Source: Metabacillus schmidteae (GTDB taxonomy: Bacteria > Bacillota > Bacilli > Bacillales > Bacillaceae). Taken from it: a stretch of DNA of 64,000 nucleotides. The notes under the pieces were generated by a model, which worked only from the letters and a program-made list of their open reading frames with translations, was not told the DNA's origin and made no database searches. Location of the stretch: positions 3,228,001 to 3,292,000 of the forward strand of contig NZ_CAESCH010000001.1 of NCBI RefSeq assembly GCF_903166545.1, in the 5' to 3' direction. Of this stretch, positions 17,555 to 26,117 are shown one piece after another; the stretch's first letter is position 1; each line of letters starts with the position of its first letter. Position numbers and translations under genes: made by a program.

Positions 17555-17593
17555 ATGTTTTCCCTCACTTTATATTTCAGTACTTATTATTAC

Positions 17594-17611
17594 CAGTATT
17601 TTGTGATACTG
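17594..17611. promoter_or_regulatory. Candidate PadR operator
   Basis: Perfect palindrome CAGTAT-6 bp-ATACTG between the promoter and the padR start. Half-site length and position fit a self-binding PadR repressor. Further half-site-like AGTA/TACT words flank it. Confidence 0.45.
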
Positions 17612-17638
17612 ATATTTAGTATTACTCACTACCACTAT

Positions 17639-17668
17639 ATAGTAATGCAGAATAGCATTAGTTGTCAA
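17639..17668 (-). promoter_or_regulatory. Sigma-A promoter of the PadR operon
   Basis: TTGACA, 18-base spacer and TACTAT on the minus strand. Transcription would start about 75 bases before the GTG and run across the palindrome. Confidence 0.55.
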
Positions 17669-17766
17669 TAAACTTTCAGTCAAAAAAAGCCCAATTTTAT
17701 TGTCTTAATAATTTTTTATTTTGATAGCTCTGAAATTACTCCTGCCTATTGAGAAGATTACATAAA

Positions 17767-17795
17767 TAAAAAACCAGGATAATTTTTATCCTGGT
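17767..17795 (-). terminator. Terminator after the M20 peptidase gene
   Basis: Ten-base perfect stem ACCAGGATAA/TTATCCTGGT with a three-base loop and T-rich tail on the minus strand. Confidence 0.8.
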
Positions 17796-17859
17796 CTGAT
17801 CTTGCTTACAAATAGGATCGAAGCATATGATATAGAGACATTCATTTTAAGTTAACACA

Positions 17860-18999
17860 TTATCTACTTAGTTTTTCAATCGTCTTAGCAAGTAATGCTG
17901 TATACTGAGGGAATGTTTTTAAATCTGTATATTCTTCCTTTTCACTATGAGAAAACTCGCCCATTGGACCCATTCCATCCACGGTAGGTATGCCTTCACT
18001 TGCCGTAAAGGAGGCGTCAGAACCTCCCCCTGAACTTACTTCTCGGATTGACATATCAAGATCAGCTGCAGCTTCATGGATAACATTTATCAACTGCTCG
18101 GTCTCATTTGTTTTCTGCATCGGAGGTCGACTCATATCCCCCTTTAATTTGGTAAATGTTCCTGATACATGCTCTTCCTGTGAAATTTCCGTTATTTTCC
18201 TAACAATCTCTGTTGCCTGATCTTCATGCTTATATCGTACATCAATATCAGCTCTCGCTACCGAAGGGATTGTATTTGTTGATGTTCCCCCTTTAACTAA
18301 TCCAACGTTCACTGATATTCCCTCATCATAATTGTTCAACTGCTGTAGTTTGAGAATTTTATGAGAGATTTCCTCAATCGCACTTCTTCCCAGTTCAGGT
18401 TCTACGCCGGCATGGGCACTTTTCCCTTTTACATACAACGTGAAATGGCCAACACCTTTACGTTCAGTGACAATTCCGCCATTTGGGCGCGCACATTCGA
18501 CCACGATAGAATACTGTTTGTTTTCAGCAACCTGTTTAATTAATGGCTTTGAGGAAGGCGATCCGATTTCTTCGTCACTGTTAAAAATAATATGCACATT
18601 TTTATACGCATCAGATCCTGCTTCCATTAAAGCCTTTAGTGCATATAAAACCTGAACATGACTTGCTTTTTCATCATTTACACCTGGACCCAAAGCTTTA
18701 TGGCCAATTACCTGAAATGGCCTTTTTTTAGCTTCTCCCTTTGGAAAGACGGTGTCCATATGGGCAATGATTAGAATTTTTGGGTCACTATCACTTGAAG
18801 CTTTTATTTCTAAGTGATTACCCAGCTTTTGTTCGGAATGAATCTTAACATCCATTCCTATCTCCTCAAATTTCTCTATTAAAATGTTACCTACTGCATC
18901 TACCCCTTTCTTATTGTAAGTTCCGCTGTCTGTATTCACTAAACGTTCCAAAAGCTCATACATTTCTTGTTTCTTTGATTCTAAATATGTTTCAATCAT
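17860..18999 (-). CDS. M20 family metallopeptidase (carboxypeptidase G2-like)
   Basis: About 379 residues, cytoplasmic. It has the M20 di-zinc site: HMDTVFP (first His and catalytic Asp), PGVNDEKA (bridging Asp), SDEEIGSP (general base Glu and zinc Glu), VECARP (Asp/Glu position), and a C-terminal His in EFSHSEKE. The dimerisation domain lies between residues 180 and 290 (GVGHFTLYVKGKSAHAG). Relatives cleave C-terminal glutamate from folates or peptides. I start at ATG 18999, where GGAGAG precedes, rather than the in-frame ATG 60 bases earlier. No partner genes. Confidence 0.85.
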   Translation of the reverse strand: MIETYLESKKQEMYELLERLVNTDSGTYNKKGVDAVGNILIEKFEEIGMDVKIHSEQKLGNHLEIKASSDSDPKILIIAHMDTVFPKGEAKKRPFQVIGHKALGPGVNDEKASHVQVLYALKALMEAGSDAYKNVHIIFNSDEEIGSPSSKPLIKQVAENKQYSIVVECARPNGGIVTERKGVGHFTLYVKGKSAHAGVEPELGRSAIEEISHKILKLQQLNNYDEGISVNVGLVKGGTSTNTIPSVARADIDVRYKHEDQATEIVRKITEISQEEHVSGTFTKLKGDMSRPPMQKTNETEQLINVIHEAAADLDMSIREVSSGGGSDASFTASEGIPTVDGMGPMGEFSHSEKEEYTDLKTFPQYTALLAKTIEKLSR

Positions 19000-19225
19000 T
19001 TCTCTCTCCTTATGCTTGTTTATAAATTCATTACCCACTGTATTTAGAGGAATAAACATATTATTTCAAATAACAGACTCGATTCTGATGTCTCTTAATC
19101 CAAGCATTCAAATCACTAGAAATTTGGTAAAATAATTAGGGGGAACATGTTTTTACAACGTTGCTCGATTTCATGTATAGAATAACGGTAATTGAAGATG
19201 TAGAAAAACAATGTTGGAGGAGATA

Positions 19226-19642
19226 ATGAAAAAACTAGTGAAAGTAGTCGCTGCCATTATTGAAAATGAACAAAACGAAATTCTCTGTGCACTAAGATCA
19301 CCTAACATGACCATGGCGAATATGTGGGAATTTCCGGGTGGTAAAGTAGAAAAGGAAGAGGATATTTATACTGCCTTAGTTAGAGAGATAAAGGAAGAGC
19401 TCAATTGCACAATTGAAACTGTTGATCTATTTCATGAACATACTCATGAATATGAACATTTTATCATTCAATTACTATGTATTAAATGTAACATGATTAG
19501 CGGTCAACCCGAAGCTCGTGAACACTCTGCATTACTCTGGTTAAAAAGAGAAAATCTCGTCTCCTTAAAATGGGCACCCGCTGACATTCCCGCCGTTGAA
19601 AAATTAATTGGTCCAGGGGGACAGGTTCCTTGTCCCAATTAA
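19226..19642 (+). CDS. NUDIX hydrolase, MutT type; tail supplied by a REP repeat
   Basis: 138-residue NUDIX pyrophosphohydrolase. The Nudix box runs from GGKVEKEED to REIKEEL (G-5x-E-7x-REUXEE) at about residues 34-56. The layout with an N-terminal KKLVKVVAAIIEN strand resembles MutT/CTP pyrophosphohydrolases that hydrolyse oxidised or non-canonical nucleotides. The start is the ATG at 19226; an ATG 15 bases earlier overlaps the GGAGGAG site. The last ten residues (GPGGQVPCPN) and the stop are encoded by the palindromic REP-like repeat at 19610-19671, so the original C-terminus has probably been replaced. Confidence 0.85.
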   Translation: MKKLVKVVAAIIENEQNEILCALRSPNMTMANMWEFPGGKVEKEEDIYTALVREIKEELNCTIETVDLFHEHTHEYEHFIIQLLCIKCNMISGQPEAREHSALLWLKRENLVSLKWAPADIPAVEKLIGPGGQVPCPN

Positions 19643-19671
19643 ATGGGACAAGGAACCTGTCCCTTCGGACC
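19610..19671. repeat. REP-like palindromic repeat, copy A
   Basis: Long near-perfect palindrome GGTCC...GGGACAGGTTCCTTGTCCC / GGGACAAGGAACCTGTCCC...GGACC with a six-base AT loop. It joins the 3' ends of two convergent genes, encoding the end of the NUDIX gene and touching the stop of the SGNH gene. Confidence 0.85.
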
Positions 19672-20670
19672 TTAATTTGGTTCTACGGTAACTTCATCAA
19701 TGTTCTCTAAAATCCGCTTTGCCATTAGTTTGTATCCGCTTGTGTTTGGGTGGAATTGATCTTTAGATAATAATTCTATGTCAGAATCACTAAATAAATC
19801 TGAGGTGGGGATATAATTTACATTTTCAAATTGTTCGGTAACGGCTTCACTAGACGCATTCCAATCGTTAACAATCATTTGTAATTCCTTAATGTCGCCA
19901 AAATAATGTTCGAATGGATTATAAAAACCGATTAAATATATTTTTGTGTCAGGATTTATTTCATTAACCTTGTCAAGAATGGCTGTTAATCTTTCGAGAT
20001 AGCCTGTTTTTGCTTGGTCAAATTGATCTACTTGAAGATTCATAATATTATTTTTTACTACTTTCATTATATCGTTAGCCCCAATTGTAATTAACACAAC
20101 ATCAGCTTGTTGAATGGATGCTTCGATTTCTTTCTTTTCTAGACGTTTTAATAATTGATCTGTTCGATTTCCTCTTTTCCCATAGTTTTCAATGGAAATA
20201 TCTAAATTATTTTCTTTAAACGTATTCGTTAAGATCCCGACATAACCGCCGTTTTTTGTTTCATCTCCAACACCTTGAGTAAGGGAATCACCTATGGCTA
20301 CTACATTTAGATCTTTTTCAAATAATTTGATTACACCTTCTACTACTCCCTTAACCTTTTCCCTAATTCCTTCCGTTTTTGTGTCCTCTTTATCACTCTC
20401 ACCATCTACTTTTTCCTTCTCTTCGTCTTTTGCCATTTCAACAGAAACATCCTCAACCACTGCCTCTTTCTCACGTTCTGTTTCTTTAGAATTTTGGTTT
20501 TCTTCCGCTAAAGATTGTTCTGTATTTTCATTCGAATCTGTCTCTTCATTCATAATTTTTGTTTCGACAGATGCCGGTTTCGTTTGATTAGAATCTGAAA
20601 GAAAGAAGTAAAGGCTAAAGGACACCACTAGCAAACTAACAATTAGGATCAATATTTTCTGTTTCACCAT
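19672..20670 (-). CDS. SGNH/GDSL hydrolase, membrane-anchored
   Basis: 332-residue exported lipase or esterase-like protein. An N-terminal anchor (KILILIVSLLVVSFSLYFFL) is followed by about 85 residues rich in Glu, Lys, Ser and Thr, a likely disordered stalk. The SGNH domain then shows block I AIGDSLTQG, block II Gly in YGKRGNRT, block III TIGANDIM and block V DQFHPN with the Asp/His pair. This layout resembles Bacillus YpmR-type proteins. The start at 20670 is chosen for AGGTGTG upstream; the ORF is open 29 codons further. The substrate could be a lipid or an acetylated sugar. Confidence 0.82.
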   Translation of the reverse strand: MVKQKILILIVSLLVVSFSLYFFLSDSNQTKPASVETKIMNEETDSNENTEQSLAEENQNSKETEREKEAVVEDVSVEMAKDEEKEKVDGESDKEDTKTEGIREKVKGVVEGVIKLFEKDLNVVAIGDSLTQGVGDETKNGGYVGILTNTFKENNLDISIENYGKRGNRTDQLLKRLEKKEIEASIQQADVVLITIGANDIMKVVKNNIMNLQVDQFDQAKTGYLERLTAILDKVNEINPDTKIYLIGFYNPFEHYFGDIKELQMIVNDWNASSEAVTEQFENVNYIPTSDLFSDSDIELLSKDQFHPNTSGYKLMAKRILENIDEVTVEPN

Positions 20671-20839
20671 GTTTAACACACCTAACAATTTATAGTACTG
20701 TTTTAACGATTTTTTTATTGTACATGAATAATAACCAAAACCTAAAATAATAAACATCGTTTTTTAGTATATATATGTTATAGTTCACGAACATTGAATC
20801 GTTTCTTATCCATTGTACTATAAATGTTTATAAACACTT

Positions 20840-21670
20840 CTAGGAAATTATACCCTTAGACACACGATCCGGTTTACTGTTTCCCGATTTTTCAGGAGCG
20901 CTTTCCTGTATGATGTCCCGCTTTACAAGCTTTAACGTTGCTACGATTAAAAAGCTAACAATGACTAATAATAGCCATGAACTTACCTTCCCTAAATGAA
21001 CCAGGCTCCATGCATCTGTTTGGTTTGGATATTCCCACGCTCCAAAGTACGTGGCAATATTTTCGGCGATCCATATAAAAAAACCGATGAGTACAAAAGA
21101 AAGTGCGAGCGGCATACGGTATCGAGTTCCGTTTACCTCATATGTGACCACTGATTGCCAAAAGACTACTATTACAAGTCCAGATAACCACCAACGAATG
21201 TCAATCCAATAATGGTGGGTGAAAAAATTCAAATAAATCGCAGCTGCCAGAGGCACAACGACCAAAAACGGCGGCCACTTATCCAGTTCGACCTTAAGCC
21301 TCCTCCACGCCTGGCAAAGAAAACTCGCTACACTTGCATACATGAAACCGCTATACAAAGGCACTCCAAAAATTTTAAAGAACCCTTCCTCCGGATAGGA
21401 CCATGACCCCATATGTACTTTAAAAAGTTCCAGAGCAAGCCCGATAATGTGAAACAGTGTAATAACCTTTAGTTCATCCCGTGTTTCAAGTCCTGAACGA
21501 ACCATCCACCACTGCATGAAAAGGCAGATGATAAGCAGCCAGTCGTACCGTGGTAGAAAAGGAAGTGATATAAATTTTGTGATAGCCAAAGAAACAAATA
21601 TGACGACAGGAAACAAACAGGATAAGGCCTGTTCCCAACCAAAATAAGCGAGCTGTTTTAGTGCTCTCAT
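20840..21670 (-). CDS. DUF817 integral membrane protein (YoaT-like)
   Basis: 276-residue polytopic membrane protein of the DUF817 family, to which I believe B. subtilis YoaT belongs. About seven to eight hydrophobic spans are separated by family-typical Trp-rich loops (EQALSCLFP, ELFKVHMGSWSYPE, FGVPLYSGFMYASV, WIAENIATYFGAWEYPN). The family's function is not established. The start at 21670 follows GGAGGTAG; a preceding in-frame ATG overlaps that site. The C-terminal tail is charged and cytoplasmic. Confidence 0.82.
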   Translation of the reverse strand: MRALKQLAYFGWEQALSCLFPVVIFVSLAITKFISLPFLPRYDWLLIICLFMQWWMVRSGLETRDELKVITLFHIIGLALELFKVHMGSWSYPEEGFFKIFGVPLYSGFMYASVASFLCQAWRRLKVELDKWPPFLVVVPLAAAIYLNFFTHHYWIDIRWWLSGLVIVVFWQSVVTYEVNGTRYRMPLALSFVLIGFFIWIAENIATYFGAWEYPNQTDAWSLVHLGKVSSWLLLVIVSFLIVATLKLVKRDIIQESAPEKSGNSKPDRVSKGIIS

Positions 21671-21871
21671 GATTTCTACCTCCATAGAAAGATTGACTGT
21701 AGATATTTCCTAAAGAACGGTTTAATGAAAATCAGTGACCCTTGTTAACATTTAACAACCATCATTTATAACAATTTGAATTTAACACACATTTTATTGA
21801 TTTACAATAAATAAATAGTGTTTTTTAATTAATTGTTATTGTTAATTTCACAACACTTTCATTTTTCCCAT

Positions 21872-21904
21872 AAAAAAAAGCACTCCCCATTATGAAGGAA
21901 TGCT
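21872..21904 (-). terminator. Terminator after the VOC protein gene
   Basis: Eight-base stem AGCATTCC/GGAGTGCT with G-T pairs and eight T on the minus strand. Confidence 0.7.
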
Positions 21905-21934
21905 CAATCGTTACACAAATGCTATTATTATTCA

Positions 21935-22339
21935 TTAATCTTCATGACTAAATTGCCAATGGATATTATACTTATCCGTTACACTTCCGTAACATTTACT
22001 CCAAGGTGTCTCTTGAAGCTCCATCTTAACAGAACCGTCATCCTTTAGTTTTCCAAAAGCATCTCTGATTGCAGATTCGTTATCGCTTACATATGCGATT
22101 GTAATGTTGTTACCTACTTGATAAGGAGTCCCAGGAAAATTATCCGAAAACATCAATTTAGTCCCGGAAACCTCTAGATATGTATGCATAATTAAGTCTT
22201 CTGATCCCGGAGGTAGATGTTCTGAATGCATAGATCCGAAGGTCATAAATTCAGGCTCCTCAAGACCAAACACTTCTGCATAATAGAGGACTACCTCTCG
22301 TGTATTTCCGTCAAAAATTAAGTAGGGATTCAATGCCAT
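21935..22339 (-). CDS. VOC family protein, PhnB-like
   Basis: 134-residue protein of the glyoxalase/bleomycin-resistance (VOC) superfamily, PhnB-like branch. Two beta-alpha-beta-beta-beta halves are visible: NPYLIFDGNTREVVLYYAEVF at the N-terminus and FGKLKDDGSVKMELQETPW with GSVTDKYNIHWQF at the C-terminus. The latter is the family's end motif (GxxxDxxGxxWxF). Catalytic activity is not shown for most members. A good ribosome site (AAGGAG) precedes the ATG. Single gene. Confidence 0.83.
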   Translation of the reverse strand: MALNPYLIFDGNTREVVLYYAEVFGLEEPEFMTFGSMHSEHLPPGSEDLIMHTYLEVSGTKLMFSDNFPGTPYQVGNNITIAYVSDNESAIRDAFGKLKDDGSVKMELQETPWSKCYGSVTDKYNIHWQFSHED

Positions 22340-22521
22340 ATTACCACTCCTTTATTTGGATAGTTTTTACATTAACATCTTACCATAATCAAAACCAAAA
22401 ATCAAACATATGTTCCCTAATAAAAAAATAACTGCACTACCCACTTGGTGTAATGCTCCATTGAAAAAATTGATATAGTATGTTTACTATTTTTTACATG
22501 ATTAAACTACTTAATAAACAA

Positions 22522-23646
22522 CTATAAGTGTATTAATTGTTTTGCTGATAATTTTTCATCAGCCTCAATCATTGACTTCCACCCCATCTGCTGACACATT
22601 TTATGAATTCTGCGCATGTCCTGTCTAGCAACAATTTTGGAGCATCCTGCTTTTTTTGCAATACTAACTGACCATCGCAGCAAATCTACCAATGTGTCAG
22701 CTTGTGCTTCCTTAAATCCAAAATCCAGCAATATTAACTCATCTTTGTTTATACCGAAACGGGCATAACCCCAAAACGTGTCTGCTTTCATCTGTCCAGA
22801 AAACAACTCTCTGTCCTCAACAATATGATTCGCTTTTAATGGTTCTGATAAATGCTGAATCCATTGATTTTCTGCACCTTTTCCAGAAGGGATTTTATCT
22901 AACCTCCACTCCAATGTTTCAGCAGCTAATCTTTGTCTATCCTGTGAGCTCGCTACTATTGTCCACTCATGTAACGGAATAGATTCAGAAACAGGAATAT
23001 CAATTGAAATTTTCCAAGACCTATAATTTGGTGTGATTCCGATCCCTTCTATTAATTCAGATATTTTTACGGGTTGTATGCCTCTTTCCTGAGCACTTCG
23101 AATAAGCTGTTTTAGTGCAGCGGGAGTTTCTTTCGTTATATCATTGCTATGTAGAACAAGTATTGAACCATTATAAAAAAACCCCCGGCTGTTATCGATA
23201 ATTTTCTGAGCTGGAATTCCTGCCCAATCACCTGTATCATTCCCTTTTATGCTGTGATAGCCCCATTCTGAAAGCCAACTAAGGTTTTGCTCGTTATAAT
23301 TTAGATAGGGAAAACGGAAAAAGTTCGGGCATGGCTGTCCCGTTGCTTCTTGAAAGGCTAGTTCTGTTTCCTTTAATTCTTTTAAAAATACTTCTTTTGA
23401 TAGTTCTGACATTCGACGGTGATGGTAAGAATGTGATGCAAGTTCATGACCGCGTGAGATCAGCATTCTTGCTTTTTCCGGGTGTTTGTCAATCCATTCT
23501 CCAGTGAAAAAAAATGTGCCTGATACAGAGAATTGTTCAAGTGCTTCCAACCATTCTTCTAACGGCTGTTTGCTTGGACCATCATCAAATGTAAAAGCGC
23601 ACGTACTTATAGTTGGATTACCTTTTGAAATTGTTTTATCTATCAT
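22522..23646 (-). CDS. Polysaccharide-deacetylase-like protein with extra C-terminal domain
   Basis: 374 residues without a signal peptide. The N-terminal NodB domain (about 10-200) has TFDDGP (metal and catalytic Asp), SHSYHHRRMS (metal His pair), RFPYLNY and VLHSND, the four carbohydrate esterase 4 motifs. These enzymes remove acetyl groups from N-acetylated sugars. The C-terminal part (about 205-374) looks like an acetyltransferase-fold or ligand domain (LILLDFGFKEAQADTLVDL, KIVARQDMRRIHKMCQQMGW), an unusual fusion. The start overlaps the GH4 gene stop by four bases, so it belongs to the same operon and probably acts on an intracellular sugar. Confidence 0.75.
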   Translation of the reverse strand: MIDKTISKGNPTISTCAFTFDDGPSKQPLEEWLEALEQFSVSGTFFFTGEWIDKHPEKARMLISRGHELASHSYHHRRMSELSKEVFLKELKETELAFQEATGQPCPNFFRFPYLNYNEQNLSWLSEWGYHSIKGNDTGDWAGIPAQKIIDNSRGFFYNGSILVLHSNDITKETPAALKQLIRSAQERGIQPVKISELIEGIGITPNYRSWKISIDIPVSESIPLHEWTIVASSQDRQRLAAETLEWRLDKIPSGKGAENQWIQHLSEPLKANHIVEDRELFSGQMKADTFWGYARFGINKDELILLDFGFKEAQADTLVDLLRWSVSIAKKAGCSKIVARQDMRRIHKMCQQMGWKSMIEADEKLSAKQLIHL

Positions 23647-24983
23647 TTTATGCCTCCATTATTATCATTTGACTTATTAAATTGAGGGAGATATTCCTTA
23701 TTTTTATCTAATATATCTTTAAAAATCTTTTTCGCTAATTCTGCGGATCCAACGAGAGGATGAATCGTCAATGCTTGCAATCCGGCTTGAATATCACCAT
23801 GTACTGCCGCTTCTACGGTAAGCTCTTCATATGCTTTCACTATTTGTAGCAAGCCTCGAATATGTGGCGGTAAGGTTGTTTTAAGTTGTAATGGTGTCGG
23901 ACCTTCTGAATCTATGACACAATTCACCTCTACTGATACATCATCTGGTAAACATGAAATGAGTCCATTGTTTTTAACATTAACAATTTGAATGTCCTTT
24001 TTATTGTTATAAATGGATGTCATAAGTTGAACTGCAGCTTCAGAATAGTAGGCCCCCCCGCGTTTTTCAAGCTGAATAGGCTTACTATTTAAATTAGGAT
24101 TTTTGTAGAGTTTAAAAAGCTCTTCCTCCACCTTCCTCACTTCGTCTGCTCTTGTTCCTTTCGTCTCAAAATCTTGTAATTGCTTTTCTATCATCTTATC
24201 TTTCATATAGTAATATCTTAAGTAACTGCATGGAATCATCCCAACCGATTGAATAAATTCAGGATCCCATTCTATATCAGGTATATTCTTAACAGTCACA
24301 CCCTTTGCACCGGACATAATGTCTAGTACTTCGCTTGTTATCTCTTTCCCTTCTATCCATACTTTTGTTGTCCAATTCAAATGGTTAATTCCGACCATTT
24401 CAATATCAACTTTTGACACATCTACATCCATCATTTTCGCTATTGACATTTTGGTACCGATTGGAAGATTACATAAACCAATTGTTTTTACTTTTGTATA
24501 CTTCGTTACAGCTTCTGTTACGATACCTGCAGGGTTGGTAAAGTTTAATAAAAAGGCATGTGGAGAAAGCTCCTCTATATCATGACAAATATCCAAAATA
24601 ACCGGAATCGTTCTTAATGCCTTGGCAAAACCACCTGCACCTGTTGTTTCTTGGCCTAAAAGTCCATATTTTAACGGAATCTTTTCATCCCGCGATCGGG
24701 CATCAAGCATTCCTACGCGTATTTGTGTTGTTACAAAGGCTGCATTCTTTATGGCCTCCCTTCGATCTAACGTCAGATGGACATCAATAGGCAAATTGGC
24801 TTTTTCAATCATTCGCTTTGCAAGTGCACCGACTGTTTCCAGTTTTTCATGTCCTGGCTCTATATCAACTAAATACAGCTCTTCGATAGGAAATTCCTCA
24901 TATCGTTTAATAAAACCTTCAATCAGTTCTGGTGTGTAGGAGGAGCCCCCGCCTATAACAACAACTTTCAATTTAGTTGTCAT
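23643..24983 (-). CDS. Glycoside hydrolase family 4, 6-phospho-beta-glycosidase type
   Basis: 446-residue NAD- and Mn-dependent GH4 enzyme that splits 6-phosphorylated disaccharides by a redox mechanism. It has the Rossmann site VVIGGGSSYTPELIEGF, the substrate loop LLNFTNPAGIVTEA, the metal Cys in GLCNLPIG and the metal His in GINHLNW. These fit the LicH/CelF-like phospho-beta-glucosidases. It starts at 24983 after GGAGGAAG and overlaps the kinase gene by 11 bases. No PTS gene is nearby, so the phosphorylated substrate probably comes from the BadF-type kinase next door. Confidence 0.85.
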   Translation of the reverse strand: MTTKLKVVVIGGGSSYTPELIEGFIKRYEEFPIEELYLVDIEPGHEKLETVGALAKRMIEKANLPIDVHLTLDRREAIKNAAFVTTQIRVGMLDARSRDEKIPLKYGLLGQETTGAGGFAKALRTIPVILDICHDIEELSPHAFLLNFTNPAGIVTEAVTKYTKVKTIGLCNLPIGTKMSIAKMMDVDVSKVDIEMVGINHLNWTTKVWIEGKEITSEVLDIMSGAKGVTVKNIPDIEWDPEFIQSVGMIPCSYLRYYYMKDKMIEKQLQDFETKGTRADEVRKVEEELFKLYKNPNLNSKPIQLEKRGGAYYSEAAVQLMTSIYNNKKDIQIVNVKNNGLISCLPDDVSVEVNCVIDSEGPTPLQLKTTLPPHIRGLLQIVKAYEELTVEAAVHGDIQAGLQALTIHPLVGSAELAKKIFKDILDKNKEYLPQFNKSNDNNGGIK

Positions 24984-25962
24984 TTTCTTTCTTCCTCCTA
25001 TCGTTCCTAAATTTTTGATAGATTTCACCAGTTGTCTCGATTCCTAAATGATCCATTGCTAGCAGAATGGATCCATATACAGGTTCAATGTCAGGAATGA
25101 TGATTGAAATGTTAGGATTTTCACTTTCTATTTTCGACTTTAATGATTGAATTAAATGATGACTTCTCCCCTTTTGTAAAATTGAACCGACTAGTACAAC
25201 TGGTATGGTATCGCTTTCAAAATCACCTAATCTTTTTATCACAGAATTCGCCGCAATCCCTAACTCTTCACCCGTTTTCCTCAATAGTTGAATCGCAAGG
25301 TGGTCTCCCTCTGCTGCTGCTTCATGTAAAACAATCGCTAATTCACCAGGTACCTCATAAATATCCCGGTCCAAAAAATCATTAACAAGTTGTTCCATTG
25401 TTTGAAAGCCAAAAAATCCGGAAACTTTGTCGGTTAATATAGAATGGATTTCCCGCTGCTCCCATGATCTTACGGCTGAACGAAAAGTCTCTCGTGCCAT
25501 ATATATTCCACCTGCAGCATCTCCGAAAAGATATCCCATACCTCCTATTTGAACGACTTTCCCTTCCTTATTTCTTCCTGCTGCATTTGTGCCTGTGCCA
25601 CATACAAGCACTACTCCGATGTTATTTTCACTGCCAATTCTTAACCCTTCGAAAGTGTCACATACAACATTCCAAGACTTAAGGGGTAAGGTACTCAGAG
25701 CTGGACGTAATATGGCAAAATCTTTTTCACGATCAGCTCCGGCAAGCCCATATTGTGTGAAGGAAATATCTTCATATTGAAGACCGGAAGTTGCCAGTGC
25801 TTTCTCAATCGATTCTTTAATGTTCCTCAATGCAGTATGAATTCCTACATCTTGATGATTTCCTCTACCTGACAAACCCTCCCCTACTTTATTTCCATAT
25901 TCATCTGTAATCACGGTATATGTCTTACTACCTCCACCATCAACACCCATTAAATAACGCAT
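24973..25962 (-). CDS. BadF/BadG family sugar kinase (N-acetylglucosamine kinase-like)
   Basis: 329-residue kinase of the ASKHA fold. PHOSPHATE-1 is GVDGGGSKTYTVITDE at the N-terminus, with RGNHQDVG (substrate contact in GlcNAc kinases), PHOSPHATE-2 VLVCGTGTNAAG and GYLFGDAAGG following. Family members phosphorylate GlcNAc, MurNAc or related amino sugars with ATP. It overlaps the GH4 gene and leads the operon kinase-GH4-deacetylase. That order suggests phosphorylation of an imported (amino) sugar disaccharide, then cleavage and perhaps deacetylation. Strong GGGGGAG site. Confidence 0.83.
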   Translation of the reverse strand: MRYLMGVDGGGSKTYTVITDEYGNKVGEGLSGRGNHQDVGIHTALRNIKESIEKALATSGLQYEDISFTQYGLAGADREKDFAILRPALSTLPLKSWNVVCDTFEGLRIGSENNIGVVLVCGTGTNAAGRNKEGKVVQIGGMGYLFGDAAGGIYMARETFRSAVRSWEQREIHSILTDKVSGFFGFQTMEQLVNDFLDRDIYEVPGELAIVLHEAAAEGDHLAIQLLRKTGEELGIAANSVIKRLGDFESDTIPVVLVGSILQKGRSHHLIQSLKSKIESENPNISIIIPDIEPVYGSILLAMDHLGIETTGEIYQKFRNDRRKKENDN

Positions 25963-26037
25963 CTATCTCCCCCCTGATGACCACGTTTCTTATCATATAT
26001 AACTATTCTACAATTCACCTGCACATGACAAATTCTA

Positions 26038-26107
26038 GAGATGGTCCATGGGGACAGGTTCCTTGTCCCACGGGTGGGTCGAGGGACCTGTCCCACGGAC
26101 CACCTCT
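26038..26107. repeat. REP-like palindromic repeat, copy B
   Basis: Arms beginning GGTCC, then GGGGACAGGTTCCTTGTCCC, face a shorter arm GGGACCTGTCCC followed by GGACC. Same core as the copies at 19610 and 49605. It sits in the gap between the kinase and AraC genes and its right end lies near the AraC stop. Confidence 0.75.
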
Positions 26108-26117
26108 GTGCCCAGCG

